64,000 nucleotides of DNA from Thuidium tamariscinum (Eukaryota; Streptophyta; Bryopsida; Hypnales; Thuidiaceae), in contig OX344749.2 in NCBI GenBank assembly GCA_947034885.2, forward strand, positions 28,907,501 to 28,971,500, read 5' to 3'. The position numbers and the translations under genes are program-made. Below the pieces are notes generated by a model. The model was not told the DNA's origin. It saw nothing but the letters and a program-made list of their open reading frames with translations, and searched no databases. Within the stretch, counting starts at the first letter, position 1; the number at the start of each line of letters is the position of its first letter. This document shows, piece by piece, positions 47,996 to 61,085 of this stretch.

Positions 47996-49472
47996 TACTT
48001 TGCACTACACTAGATCATGCCTAAAATACCTTAAATGATCGGTTACGGGTGGTTCTCTCTTCCTACCTAAAGAAGATAGACCAACACTTGTCTAATATAC
48101 AATTATGGGATACATTAAAAGCTTACACTTAGATGGATTAGCTCCTTTGTTTTGTTGCAATATTTTAGGCTACAAATGTTGTTAGAAGGTGGAAGGGAGG
48201 ATTGCCTAGTTTTTCTCAATGTGAATCTTGTGGAATGTATTGTTAAGTCATGAGTTTTTGGTGGCAAGTAATGTACGCAATGCATGTTACTATTGGTTTT
48301 GTACAATTTTGTATTTGAAAATCATATTTGGGACCCCAAATTGTATTTTTGAAGGTAAATGTGCATTCCTAGGTGTTATTTTGTTACTGGCATAATGTTT
48401 TGGTTTATTGATTTGTAATTGGATTATATATGAACAAGTTTATAAGATTTCTTTTGCAAGTTATTCTAATTATTTGGCATGCATAGTACAATGTTCTCCT
48501 CCTCTTTTGTTTGAAAGTCCATAAGATTTACATTCTAGACTATTCACCCAAAAAAACCCACCAATAATGCCCTCCCCAAGGTTTTATAACAACAAATATA
48601 TTCAATTGTTAATAGTGTTGATAGTGGATGCATTTACACTATGAGGTAAGGTAGTAGATCCTACTTTTTTTGTGTACCTATTTGCAATACTTTGTAGATA
48701 TTGAATATGAATATGCTGAAAGTTTGAAGTATATTCTACTAATAGACATGCAATAGCACAAATAGCTAAGATAGGCTTCTCAATTGTAGCGAAAGTAATT
48801 CTTCAAATATTTGTCAATATTTTCAAGAATTTTTTCTTAAACATTTTTTGTATTGAAGAGGAAGAAAATCTTGTATAAATGATGGTAATTTCCACATACA
48901 AAATTATTACATTTTTGAGGACCTTGAAATCTTGAATCTAAGGATTCTATTCATGACAATTTATTGAAATTGCAAATTGGACTAAAGTAGGTATTTGAAG
49001 GATCATAGTCATAGTCATAAGTGTGCATTGTAACCAACCTTTGTAACTTCATTTGGCCTACATTGAACATTGGTCAATGCTTTTCTAGATTTCATAGAAA
49101 TTCTTTGTGTCTTTTTGGAATGACAACAAGTCATAGTTTCACTAAATTTCATTGGCTCGTTTTTCAAATTTGAATACTAAAGTAGTCCTACAAATTCATC
49201 TATTAATAATAATTTTCATCAAAATAGTGACAAATCTATGATATTTTGATAAAAGACTTAAACGATTCCATTCATTCTTTTACCCATTCTTCATATTAAT
49301 ATCAATATCAATGAAGTATTGAAGTAGCTATTGCCAAAATCAGGTAAGATTCTTCCAAATTAAAAATTCTCCAAAAAAAAATTTGTTGTTTAATAGCTGC
49401 ATTATATTTGACCTTACAATCTATTTATTGGCCAATCATCACTTTATGGGCTTTGGCTAAAACCACTTACCG

Positions 49473-50661
49473 TCAAGGTAAGAGGTCCACAAATAAAGCA
49501 TGTGAGAATTGGGGCTGGATTTTGTGAAGGTGAAACATCTTGAAACATTTTTCACTAAATTCTCCTTAACCCTTTAGTGATCGTGGTTGATTTGGAGGGC
49601 CAACGTAGTTCTTCAAAAAAGTGAATTTTGTGGTCAATTTAAGGATGTGATCTTAGATCAAACCTTACAAAGTATTGCCATAAGGGAGATTCTTCAACCT
49701 AACAAAGAATCAAACTCATTCAACTATACAAATTGCTATAAATAAGGGAGAAGGTCCACAAATCAACCTTTTAAGGGCTAGAATTGAATGTTGGGAAGGT
49801 GGAACATCTTTAAATTTTTTTCAATAAATTTTTTTCCAGAGGCAAGTAGAATAGCCATCTAACCCAAGTTGTTTTTATATTTTTTGAAGTTTTTTGAAAT
49901 TAGTTAAAAAATTTTGAAGTTCACAAAAAATAGTCATCTGTGGTCATCAAAAGCTATACCCTTCTAAAATGTGCAAATTTAGTATATTGGAGAAAGAAAA
50001 ATGTACCTATAAATCATATTTGCTTTTAGAGCCTTGTTGGAATTTGAGTTATTTCCTTTAATTCTCAAAAATCAATGACTTGAATGACCCTTTAGAATTT
50101 GCGCTACATAAATTTCAATGCATGAGTTTACTTGGGGCATTCATGAGATTACAAAGCAACACTTATGCCTTGTCAAGACGTCAAGATACAAAAAAATCTC
50201 ACAAATTGGTCGATATTTTTTTGTATTTTTGTTGAACACTTCCAATTTGAAGGTTCATACCATTTGAGTTTACAACCTCATAGCTAATGCATTAATGCTC
50301 CAATTCTCTTGAATTTTGTTTTGTTTGAAGCACATGAAGACACTCTAATTGCATTACTCTTTGAGATTTTTGTGATCAAATGTATTTTGAACAATATTAG
50401 ACCGAGAGTGCAAAAATCAACCAAAAAGTGGTCAACCAGTCACTAAAGGGTTAAAAAGAAAAGTGGAATTGACAACTAAGCCAAGTCATTTCATATTTTA
50501 GAGCTTTGTGAGATTAGTTTTGAAAATTTGAAAATAAAGTGGCATAGGGCTTTAAAATGGAACACCTTGTAAAATGTACACAATTTGTACATTGTTGAAC
50601 GCTATGAAAAATAAACATGTACAAAATATGTATATTTAAGAAGGTGCTCCATTTTACCTTA
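49473..50661 (-). mobile_element. TAAGGTAGAAGG-family MITE split by a second element
   Basis: The first part (49473-49565) begins CAAGGTAAGAGGTCCACAAAT and carries GTGAAACATCTTGAAACATTT. The second part (50455-50661) resumes with AAGTGGAATTGACAACTAAG and ends CCATTTTACCTTA. The intact copy at 61086-61417 reads straight through the join near 61190, so 49566-50454 is an insertion. Confidence 0.75.
49570..50450. mobile_element. TTAA-flanked inverted-repeat element inserted in a MITE
   Basis: Bounded by TTAA at 49566-49569 and 50451-50454. The ends CCCTTTAGTGA and TCACTAAAGGG are a perfect inverted repeat, continuing imperfectly as TCGTGGTTGA/TCAACCAG. The interior includes another fragment of the TAAGGTAGAAGG family (49745-49965). 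No transposase frame. TTAA duplication plus a CCC start is the piggyBac pattern. Confidence 0.7.
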
Positions 50662-50934
50662 CTGTCGGTAGGTTTTGGGCTCCTCAACCTTGTTGCAAAC
50701 TCCGACGACAGAACGCCTTCGTCTTAGATGCTGAAGCAGCGAAGCCAGTTTAGTTTCCTAAGGATGAAACGCCCCAAGCTCAACTCCTCGCTCGCTACGA
50801 CTTAGTTCATGAAGACTCTATCCAAGCTTTTCTTTACGGTTTCTGCTCTTGTTAGTGACTTTCTTCTTCTTCAGAACTTGCAAGCAATCCAGTAAGTAAC
50901 TAAGTTTTTTGAAGCAACCCGAGAATTCGAAGCG

Positions 50935-53900
50935 ATGGAGGTTTCTCTGGACCCCCTGCCCCTGAAGCGGGTGTTGGCGATGGAGGAAAATGGCACCGAG
51001 CATCTTCCACCGTGAGTTCTTCCTGCGGGATCATTTCCTTCTTTCATTTCATGCGGTTTCATGGGTTTCGCGGTTCGCTGCATTTCTGGCACGCATTTGG
51101 TAATGTGGAGGACTGGATTTGGTACTGAAAAGGTGTGGTGTCTGGAATGGGATTGTCAGTCAAGGGGATTGAATGCTCGAAGACGCATCGCTGTTGCTGA
51201 ACCTTTATTGGCGACGAATTTTCTTCATTTTTCACATTGTAGCCACTAGAAATGTCTCCAATCGTATTTTCGGAGTTGCAATCCTCGTGTATTTCTAGGT
51301 CTAAGGAGTTTTCAGCAGGACGTGAAGCTGGAACTGCTCGTTGCTTCCGTTTTGAGCTTAACCTCAGGGGTTCTACACTTTTAGGGTTTCGTTTGACCTC
51401 TTTTGGTAGTTTCTGTAAGCACGAATTAGAGGAATCCGGTTGTTCTCGGAGAACTAGTGGTATGATGAGGATTCTTCTTTGAAATTGAGATTTACGATAT
51501 GGATCACTTCGAAAAAGATCAACCAATACAATACAATATTAAAATTTTCAAGCATGTACAGATTTCTTGCTTTTGGACTGTGAACGAATAGAAAATAAAT
51601 CATACTTGAAGCGCTACAACGGCACTAACCATGATCAGTAAGAATGATTCAAGAAACCGCTGTAGATCTTCAAGTATGATTCATGTAGGGTTCCTCGCTT
51701 GAGGTTTTTATTTTCATTATTAAGATCTGCAAAAGAGGCGTTGTAATTTAGTATTATATTGAAAGAGGCATATGGAATCTTTACATTTCTTTTTGGGGTT
51801 GAGACACTCTCGATATGTCGGTTGTTGAGAATGGTTGACCAATTCTGATTCCAGGAACTTGCTCGCGGATCTGATTAAGAGAGATCAGCCTTCTGGGGCT
51901 TCTGTGTCATTCATCCTTCTTCCTGTAACCGTATTAAGCTACAGACTGTGGTTTCCATGTTGCGTAGGGAGTTAAACCAAGAGGAAAAATCTCTCGCATT
52001 GCTGGGTCGAATTGACTTCGGCCAAGAGTTCAAGAAACTAAAGAAAGAGGATGAGGGGAGCAAGAAAGATGAGAAAGAAAAGGAGATAGTGCAAGTGTGG
52101 CCATGGCAAGGACTTGTGGACCATTTACAGCAGGCACATCAAGAGTTGGCGATCATCCTCGACATGATCAATCATGTTCGTTTTCTCAAGCATTTGCATT
52201 CTTTTGTATGTTATCAATTTTGACTTCAATTTGATAGGACAATAGCTTATATAGACTGGATGAATGACTGACCAGGTGGAGGCAAGCGAAGCAGTGACTG
52301 TGGCAAGGATGGAGAGGCCAAAACTGCAACCGCAAGAGATATGCTCAGATTACGCTTTGCGAGCCGCCTCCAAGCTCCATCACTTTCGTGTGAGTTTATT
52401 TTTCTCACTATGGATCCCTAAGTGCCCAAGTTCAGGATATAAATTCCTCTCTGAAAGCAGATAGACGACTGAGTTACAGCACACTGTCAAAATATATTTC
52501 TGTCGTCAGACTGTAGGGCATGATTACTTCTTTCTATGAACTCATTCTATGGTTACCTTCCATGAAGCTTCGTAAATGATCGATTTCGTTTGCTATAGAT
52601 ATGTTTGGCTACTTGGTCGTTAATTGTGTTTGTTACTGATGAGAAACTAGCTATAGAAAATCAATCGTTTTTCGTTGTTGTTTTTTCTTTTGCTGAGGCA
52701 ATTTTAGATACTCATATCATGGGTGTTTTCACGAGGCATGAAGATTCGAATGGCTACTGTTGAATCTCTGTTAGCGTATGAATCTCTGTTATTTATCCCG
52801 CTAATCGTGGCTCTGGTCATATATCTAGAATGTGGGAAAATACTTAAAGCGGTCAGCACAAGCATTGGAACAACAGGTTGAAAGGGAGGCAGTTTTTTAT
52901 GGAGCTCTTATGAGGTACTGGCTTCTGGTTATCGGCCATTATCTATAATAAATGTGCGTCACATGAAAACGAAGGCTGTTAAGGTCACAAGTCTTACAAA
53001 TTTTTATGACATGAACCGCATTGACCATGTAAATCCTCGTAACGATCCTTTGTCTTACATTGTATGAATCTTGCCGACCGATTTATAACAAAGCGTATTG
53101 GAAAGGACAATCAGAATAAGAACTAAAAGTTTGGGGCATGCAGGAAAGTCGTAACGTGGTCTGTTTCTAGGTGGAGTAAACAATTTATAAACGAGATGGA
53201 AGGAAATGAGGAAACACCGTAACTCTTTTATCAATGAACAAAATCAGCGAACTAAGAGAGCACCATGAACTCCTGAGAGGAGAACATGAGGTACATAACC
53301 AGTTCAAGAGATCCCAATGTCTTTTCATGACACGAACAAGAAACTGATTTTCCCGATTCTCGTTCAGTCGTAAAATCATAGATTATGTTTTGTCTCACTA
53401 ATATTATATTAGAGGTGAAAAGTTTGATAGCGCTGCGCCTATACGATTATTTGAGCTCCGATACTGAACAGTCGCTGTTCCTGATATCTACTGATTGTTG
53501 TGTGCGAATGCTAATGAAGGCTTCAACGGAACTGGAAAGTTAAGCGGCAACGTGGAGTAGCAGCCGGTCCAGTTGGCAGTGCAGGCTTCTCTATTGACGT
53601 AGGGACTTCTGAAAGTGCTCCTTGCATTATAACGCTTGAGCAGGACGCAGTAGGCTTGTTAACCGCCCATCTTCCAGCTGGGCTCTCCCTTTCCTCTCTG
53701 CACGTCACCCTTCACTCAAAGCAAACTGCAATCAAATTTGGGAAAGAGACAGAGCGTTTGCCAGCAATTACGAAGGAGCTGAAGCCTGATAGTACAGAGT
53801 TACCGGAAGTGTCCAAGCCTGGAGAAAAGGGTGTAGGACAAGGTGTAGACCGGGGTGCCACAAGCACTCAAGCCATGCTTCGGCAAATTCAGACAGCTAA

Positions 53901-55653
53901 CTTCGAGGCTCAGGTGTGTAATCTAGCTAGAACATTATTTATAAGTGGCCTGTAATCCATATGAAGGTACCCGGAATGGTTGCATTGGCTTTTCACCTGG
54001 AAGTCTCAAACATGACAGAGTTATTATTGCCGGAGTGTTTACGCTGGAAGTGGAATGCTCCGTTGATAGCATCCGTTGTGGCTCAAATATCTCAAAAAAA
54101 CAAATTCTATATTGATGTGTATTTGTCATGCCAATTCTGGGCTAGCAGGTGTTCGAGTGGGTTGGACGGCAGGCACTATCATTATCGCCACACATCAATG
54201 TGACTGGGCTCAGCGACACATGCCTTCAGCTGAGTCTTGGCTCTGGCACCAGTCTTAATGTGCATCTTATTCCCATGGCTTCTCTAGCTGGCGACTCAGA
54301 CACTGAGGCAACTGTCCTTGCACCTCGAACGCCGGATCATCAGCATATGAGAATACTCCCAAACGAGGGAAGTCTCGGTGTTTGTTTACAGCAGGCTTAC
54401 CAGCACTTTTTGCACGCGAGGCAGGATCAGTCATCTGCCAGAGAAACTGGGAAAGTCAAGAATATACAGAGTGAGGCAGCTGGATTGGTTAAACATGTCT
54501 CAGCTATCATGCGACACCGTGTTGCATGTGACAGGATTATTTCCGTTCTTGAGAAACAGGTGAGTACGTTCTTATGCGAGTGACCGTTATTTGCTGATGA
54601 GAGTAACGTTGCCCTAGCTATCCTGTCAAGTTCATGACTTCTTTCTGTGAATCCGGTGGTTGTTTACGGTATTCAGTAGCCTTAATGCGGCTTGCTGGTG
54701 AAGTACCATGATTTGCATTCGACCAGAATAATGTTCTTCAAGTTTTGATGTGTCGGTCGTGCTAATACTCCTACTTGCTTCAAGCGTACTCACCAATATT
54801 TTTCGATGGAATAGGTTCATGGGGTTCCTGAGCTCCGACTTTTGTCACATCCCACATGGCACGCACAGGTGTCAACCTGGAATCTTTGGTTGGATATTTC
54901 AGATTCAACCGTGGTGGGCAGATGGCAGGCCAGTGTTGTGTTAAGGGAGGATGCTTTGACCATTGTGGGACTGCCAGCCGGGGAGGACAACGAGAACTTG
55001 ACTTCAGTACCATGTCCTCTGTCAGAACTCTCACCTTTCCTTCTCTTTCAGGTAATTAAATGTGCTAACTTAATCTCATTTCTCTTAAATAGCTTACTCT
55101 CGTTTAAAACAAGTTTCTCAATTGCAAGTTAATCTGCTAGCTTGACCCCAACGCGACAATTGCAAAAGACTATTGGGGATCATGGAATTCTTGCAGGACT
55201 TTGAGTATTCAAGTGTATTTAAAGCAGAAATCTTGATTTGACTCGATTATGCCAGGATGGCATTCTATTGCAGCGTAGTTTGGCGTTTTCTCTGGAGATT
55301 TACAGGTGATTGGTTTTTGGCAGATGGCAGCACACTTGGTGGCCTGGCTGCATGCCGAGGCATCAGGCATGGGTGTGGAAACTCGCCTTGATTTGCTGAG
55401 CGTTACGTTTGAATTTGACGACTACGAGGATGTTTCCATTGTCGCGTCTCCAGATGTTCGTTCCCACACCATAAACTGGTCGTTGACGCAGTCGGGTACC
55501 GCTTCAGGCGATTTTGATTCGACGAATCGGACTCTAGGCGCTCTGCCGTTAGAGGCTCTCAGGGGTATTGTCATTGATCTTGTGAATGAGAAGATGGATG
55601 CGAAATCTGGTGGAGATTCTGTTCTCCGTGGGGATACCTTTTCAGAGCATTAG
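50935..55653 (+). CDS. Mediator complex subunit 17
   Basis: Eight exons: 50935-51011, 51968-52175, 52276-52389, 52829-52914, 53520-53913, 54149-54559, 54815-55051 and 55324-55653. They give 618 aa, near the length of plant MED17. The start MEVSLDPLPLKRVLAMEENG matches the conserved plant N-terminus. It is followed by LLGRIDFGQEF, the WPWQGLVDHLQQAHQELAII helix, VEASEAVTVARM, YLKRSAQALEQQVEREAVFY and RLQRNWKVKRQRG, all in family order. MED17 is the scaffold subunit of the Mediator head module and links transcription factors to RNA polymerase II in the nucleus. All introns are GT-AG and phases sum without a break. Intron 1 is the longest (51012-51967) and contains a hairpin at 51598-51681. Confidence 0.93.
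51598..51681 (+). ncRNA. Candidate hairpin RNA (miRNA-precursor-like) in MED17 intron 1
   Basis: AATCATACTTGAAG (51598-51611) is perfectly complementary to CTTCAAGTATGATT (51668-51681). Pairing resumes inward through TACA/TGTA and CGG/CCG, giving a stem of about 24 bp with a few bulges and a loop of about 30 nt. This is short for a plant pri-miRNA and could be a small inverted-repeat remnant. Only small-RNA data would decide. Confidence 0.3.
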
Positions 55654-57195
55654 AATTTCGCTCGACATGCTTCGATTTGAAATTATCTGTAAGCCTTTCA
55701 TAACCATTTGTCCGATTTTTCCACTTGGGTAACCTTCAATTTTTTCTTTGCCGTGCATCTCTACTCCAGCTACGGTCAACTACTTTAAAAATAACTTTGG
55801 TTAATGAACTTCTTAATCTTCTTAAGAATGCGTTGCTTGAACACATTCTTCGTTGAAGTATGTCATGAGCATGTCCTAACTAGTATAGCTGGGTCAAAAC
55901 TGGTTGGGATTAAATACTCTCAGGTTCAAATCTTCATCCAGTAACTTGTTTACTCCTTGCAATCAGACATTCGTGCTGACGCATTTTCTATTGTAGTATG
56001 TTCCGGATATGTTACTGTAATTGACATTCACTACATTCTGCGGTGCATTCTTTTCATCTAGATGTGATGTTTGTCGTATTATCCACTGCAACTTTTGAAT
56101 TGTTATCTGAAGTATTGAGGACTGGTTAATTGACTGCCTTACTTGCAGATTCTGCTTGAACACTAGCTTCTACTCGATCGTTCAGTTGCTCACATTTTAC
56201 TATCTCGAAGACAGGTGAATCGTTTTTTTTCAATATCGTAGGATCAGAAGTTTAATACTCATCTGCGATTCCTACCGTGCATTATTCTTCAACCATCTAT
56301 TTTACAGCTAATGTATTGGACTTTGAATGAGTGACCAATGCAGTGCGTATCGACCTTCCCTGTTTGCAGGTTCTAATTTTTTTTCCATAATTTCTATTTG
56401 CAGGGTCTCTTTGTGATATAACTTCAGTCATAGAGCTCCAACAAAGATTGGAATGCCATCGTAATTATCCATGAAATGGGAAGCTCCTTGAACCAGAGTA
56501 AATCGGCTGTACATTACAATGATACTTGATTAATGATGTGCACCATACCTCTTCAGTCCTCGACATGTAGCGATTGTTGGTTTGCATACTCAATTTGTGG
56601 TAAGAGAGGGTTCAACGAATTGATTCAAATTTTTTTGAGTTACAGAATAAGCTTTCAGGTTTAAATACAGGGATTTGTAGGTTGTTGAATTTTTCTGGGT
56701 TTGGGTATTGACACCGTTCAGGTTTTTACAAACTAAGTAGAATTCTTCATTACTATCGTAAACAAGTTCGTTTTAAAGTTCGTCTGTGTTCTTCCGAGTG
56801 TGGATTGCCTCTCGTACATTGTTGTTTCGTTGTTATGCTTGCAGAAGGAGCTGGGTGTATCTCACTTATGGAAATTCTCACTTCTGACTTGAACTCTGAT
56901 TTGCTGTACCGTATTGTGATTTGGATGCTGTGACGACCGTTAACCCTGAAAGGCCGATGCCAGACGCATAGTTGCAGCCTTTGCAGGGTAATCTGGGCAG
57001 GTTGCCATGTGTTCGGTTCTTATATTTTAGACTATTTTATTTTCCATGTAAGTGTTGCCTCTGATGCTTACCTATCCAGTAACGTACGTCTCAAACTCTA
57101 ATCTGAACATCCACCGACATAGTGTGACTGCTGCGGTACAATCAATGATAGTGTCCTAGTGTGACAAGTGTGCAAGATATTTCAAATGTTGTTTA
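55654..57195 (+). other. 3' flank of MED17
   Basis: Balanced composition with T-rich runs and many splice-like signals up to about 57150, but no open frame with coding character. It may include a long or spliced 3' UTR or an unrecognised non-coding transcript; I see no gene. Confidence 0.35.
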
Positions 57196-57452
57196 GAGCA
57201 TCCCCACTCTTGGCTTCCCTATCCCTTTCTCTATCCCTTATATTCATTTTGGGAGTTAGGGATAGGGAAGTCCCTCCTCACTGGTCCAGATAGGGATAGG
57301 GAAGCCACACCAATTCCCTATCCGACGTCTAATTTGGAGAATTGGGACCTCTTCTATCCCAAATTTTGGAGATACAGTATGTTAGTGGGAGGGGTTTCTT
57401 CCCTATCTGGATGAAAACCATTTGGATAGGAGAGCCATGGGGTGGGGATGTT
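57196..57452. mobile_element. About 257-bp MITE with GAGCATCCCCAC termini
   Basis: Left end GAGCATCCCCACTCTTGGCT..CCCTATCC mirrors right end GGATAGG..AGCCATGGGGTGGGGATG. Internal AGGGATAGGGAAG is repeated in both orientations. The GAGCATCCCCA-type end is common among hAT- and Harbinger-like MITEs of plants; the superfamily is not resolved because the flanking duplication is unclear. Confidence 0.75.
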
Positions 57453-60400
57453 CTTAGAGGTTATTTGAAAGATGGGTTTAGGATTTAGGGTTATTTTGTA
57501 AGGTAGAAGTATCAATAGTTATTCAATTTTGGAGCAAATTATGAACAATATGAGGTCATGGAAATTTTTCCCATGTAGGATGATAGGAGATATGGGGATA
57601 ATAAAATTTTTAAAATTTTGCTCTAAAAATTTGAAATTACTGGGAATTTTTGGAGCCAAAAAGTGCATTTCATCCACCAAAGTCTTTGAATTTTGATCAT
57701 TCTAGAATTACTTTCTACTTTCTTGTTTACTACTACATTGCATTTGTAGGTTGAGTGTTGAGATTGGTTGACAATTGGTGCTTCTACTTTATACATCATT
57801 CTCTTTAATGATTTTACTTTATGTGATTACTTATTATATAAATACATTTATATTTTGAAATTTATAATGTGTTTTATTCACTTTGTCTTGGAATAAAAAT
57901 CTATGGCATGTCTACAGCTTCCTACTAGAATCCATGGATTTATTTAGGGATACAAGGTGTACATAGGTGCAGGGACAAAGCTACAAGAAAACAATCATAA
58001 ATAATTATAAGTAGATGCCAACATTTTAGGGGAATAGTATGTGTTTGGTGAAAAATACAAGAATATTGATTCAATGTTGAATCATTGAATCATCAAATCA
58101 TATTTAGACTTTATCCTTAACCAGTAAAATCCTAAGGCCATTTTTTCATCAAAAATTGCTCAATATTAACATTTTTAGTCCAAACAACAAAAAATTTAAA
58201 CATTCCTTTTCTTTTGTATATCAAATTGAAAGATCTTAACTTGATTGTAAGGCACTAAATTAGTATGAGAATGTTTGGAAGAAATTTTAGAAATTATTAC
58301 AATTTTGATTACAAAATACAAGTGTTTTAAGTGAAGAAAAGAAAGTGTTTTTTTTTTGTCTAAAACTTAATCAGATTGTAAAGGTTTGAATCTTCTTAAC
58401 TCAAACATTTTGTACCACAAATTCTAAATTAATAAAAATTTATATAGAAGAATTAAATTGGGAATTTAGAAAGAAAAAAAATTCACTCCTAGCCTCATGA
58501 CTTTTCCATTTTGCAAGAAGTTGTTAAGTTGAAGTAGATACAAGATATAAGGAATAACTAAATTGTTGATAGTTCTAAGATGGAATTGAAATAGACTAAT
58601 TTTGATGGTAACATTACTCTAAAAAACAAACTAACCATAAAAAAATTTAAAAAATTAAATTTTTTAATTAAAAAAAATCTAAAAGATTAACATCTTTGAA
58701 GGCCAAAAATTGCTTCAAAATACTTGCCCCTAAAGTAAGGTTGAAATCTTCATCAATATTTATGTTTAACAAATCCAATTATAAGATTCGTTGGTCAAAT
58801 TGTTCAAGTATATTTGAGTTATTTGTAAAGTCCTCCCCACTTTGGCCATGACTTTTTTTGAAGTTGAGAAGACAACTATAGTTGAAGCGTCAAACTTTTT
58901 TGCAAGATACTTATGTCACACGACTTCAAAAGTGGGGACCAAACATTTTTAGGTACCATTTTGATGGAAAATAAGTTTCATACCCACTTTTATTTCAACT
59001 TTTTTAACTTAACCAGCTTTTTCACAAAACTCATGGGTTTAAACCCCGGTTTAGGGTACTTTACAAATAACTCAATTGTCCCAAAATTTTATAATGAGAA
59101 TCCCCACCAATTACAAATTTAATGTACCTAAACTTCAAAATGTACACTTTCCAAGCCCTTCCAAAAGGTGAAGTTTAGTATTTCAACATTTTTAGAAAAA
59201 AAACAAGCATATATACTGTAACTTGTGCATTTTAATTAGCATGTTGGAAAATGGTTTGAAAACATGTTTACAATTTTTTAACAATAATACTTTCATACTC
59301 ATCTTTAAAAAAGATTGTAAATGGAAGGTAGTATTGAATGAAAGAAAACTAATTTGCAAGAAAACTTCATAAGAAATTGAAAATTCTTAATTCCAATAGT
59401 TAGAATGTTCTAATCAACAATTAGTGTCCTTAATTTAATCTTTATTTGAAAATTTTCAAAATTTAGAGCAAAAGATGACTTTACATGTTCTTCTATCTTC
59501 ATTGCCCACCAAATAAAATTCCTCGTAACTTTTACTTCATTATTCAAAACTAAATGGTTCAAATGGTTTTGAGGAGGTATCAATCTATATAATTTTGAAA
59601 AAAAATTAATATATTTTTTTGCTTCCCAAATTGACATTGAATTTTTTTTTTAAATTTCTAACTTTTGCAATATTTATCCATATAATATGAAACACAACTT
59701 TACACATAGATTATAATGAATAGCATCCATCTTACAAAATTTATGCAAAAATTCAAAATTATTAAGTCGATAGAGGTTGCCCAAGTTTTCAAAAAATCCA
59801 AAGTAGGCTCCTTCAGTTGGTTCTTTATGGGTTGAAATTGAATTCATAAGCTATTCAAATACATTATTTTCTCAAGAACTTGCTAGGATTATTAATAAAA
59901 CAAAAAGCACCATTCACAACTTTCATTTCATTTATCCAAATGAAATAAATCAAATCTCTCCAAACAAAAGAAAGAATAATCTAGAAGAAAGAACTTTTCT
60001 TAAAATTATTTCAAGTTTTTACCTTGTGTTTTGTTGCTTGTCTTTGCTTATTTAGGATTTACAATGGCATAAATTTTGCTCTTAGGCACTGATTGAAATA
60101 AAAATTACATTCCTAAAAAGCTAAATAGATTTTGTATCTCAATAAATAAATTCAAGAATTCTTGAAAAAATTTGGGATCACATGTACCTGCTCAAAGTCC
60201 TAAGAGTCTCATGAGGAGAATTTTTTTTCCCCAAATAACTCTAAAAAATTCACAAAATAATTCATTTTTCTTTTTAAAAAAATCAACAATGTGGAATGAT
60301 TTTATGATTCTAACTCAAATGATTTTTTGAATATCGATTACCATTTATGAGTTCTCCCTATTCACAAGTTAGTCCAACATTTATTTTGCCCATAAGATAA

Positions 60401-60546
60401 ACTACTCCATTATAAGCAATATGGGAGCAAATTCATTGTAGGCAAAATGGGAGCAAATTCACTCTAAGCAAAATTTTAATAGTAGTACACATTTTAGAAT
60501 TTGAATGTACACAACCATTACAATTTACTCATAATGGGCTTCCTCG
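57453..60546. other. AT-rich intergenic DNA
   Basis: No gene recognised; frames at 58913-59122 and 59410-59637 are AT-driven. A weak foldback spans about 58813-59076, where GAGTTATTTGTAAAGT is mirrored by ACTTTACAAATAACTC. Confidence 0.4.
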
Positions 60547-60840
60547 CATTAGAAGAAATCTGAGGGCATTACAAGGCCGTTTTGGGTCTGTTCCCGAAAT
60601 GGCTCCCAATGCTGTTGGCCGCCGTTAGGCCGGATTTAATAAAATAGAAAATAAAAAAAAGTTTTTTTTTAATCCTGAAATATGAAAATAAGTCCAAAAA
60701 AAAGTTTTTTTTTGAAAAAAAAAAAATTAGTGCCAAGATTGCGACCACGTAGGATTTAAATTCACAGGGCAGAAATTGCGTTCAGGAACCCGCAGTTTGA
60801 AAACCCGCAGTCTCCTAATGCCCTCAAATTTCATCTAATG
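60547..60840. mobile_element. MITE of the CATWAGA family, copy 7
   Basis: Ends CATTAGAAGAAATCTGAGGG and CCCTCAAATTTCATCTAATG. Very close in structure to 14374-14671: same GTCTGTTCCCGAAA...GGCTCCCAATGC left block, CCTGAAATATGAAAATAAGTC centre and CGACCACGTAGGAT right block. The TGCGTTC...CCCGCAGT segment is partly changed. Confidence 0.87.
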
Positions 60841-61085
60841 CATTTTGTCCGTAAATGGTACTTTACCATAATAGCAACTCAAAACTCAGTGCGACTTCAC
60901 TTTCACATGGAAAGTAGTGTACTACAAACAATAAGCACCATCAATCAATTATAGCAAAAGTATCAATGTCTAATTACTGTACAAATCTAATTAGTCTAAA
61001 TTAGTACTCCTGAAAGTGACCATCCAATTCATCTCATTCAGTCATGTCTCCATAACCATGGAGTAAGTACCCCAGTAAAAAAACC

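Larger units (their letters stand above)
45216..49472. other. AT-rich intergenic DNA with scattered old repeats
   Basis: No gene recognised. It holds a CATWAGA-family MITE (45783-46063) and a dispersed repeat at 47655-47995 related to 27230-27545. Short frames such as 47644-47918 lie within that repeat and are open on both strands, so I do not call them. Confidence 0.4.

Noticed and set aside
51059..51526. 155-codon minus-strand frame inside MED17 intron 1
   Set aside because: No recognisable domain, opposite to MED17, and probably the open antisense of intron sequence.
51855..51967. Alternative MED17 exon 2 beginning at the AG near 51854
   Set aside because: In phase it runs into a TAA before the conserved LLGRIDF block; the acceptor at 51966-51967 keeps the frame.
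54378..54563. 61-codon frame within MED17 exon 6
   Set aside because: Shadow frame; the MED17 frame over the same bases matches the family and its splice phases.
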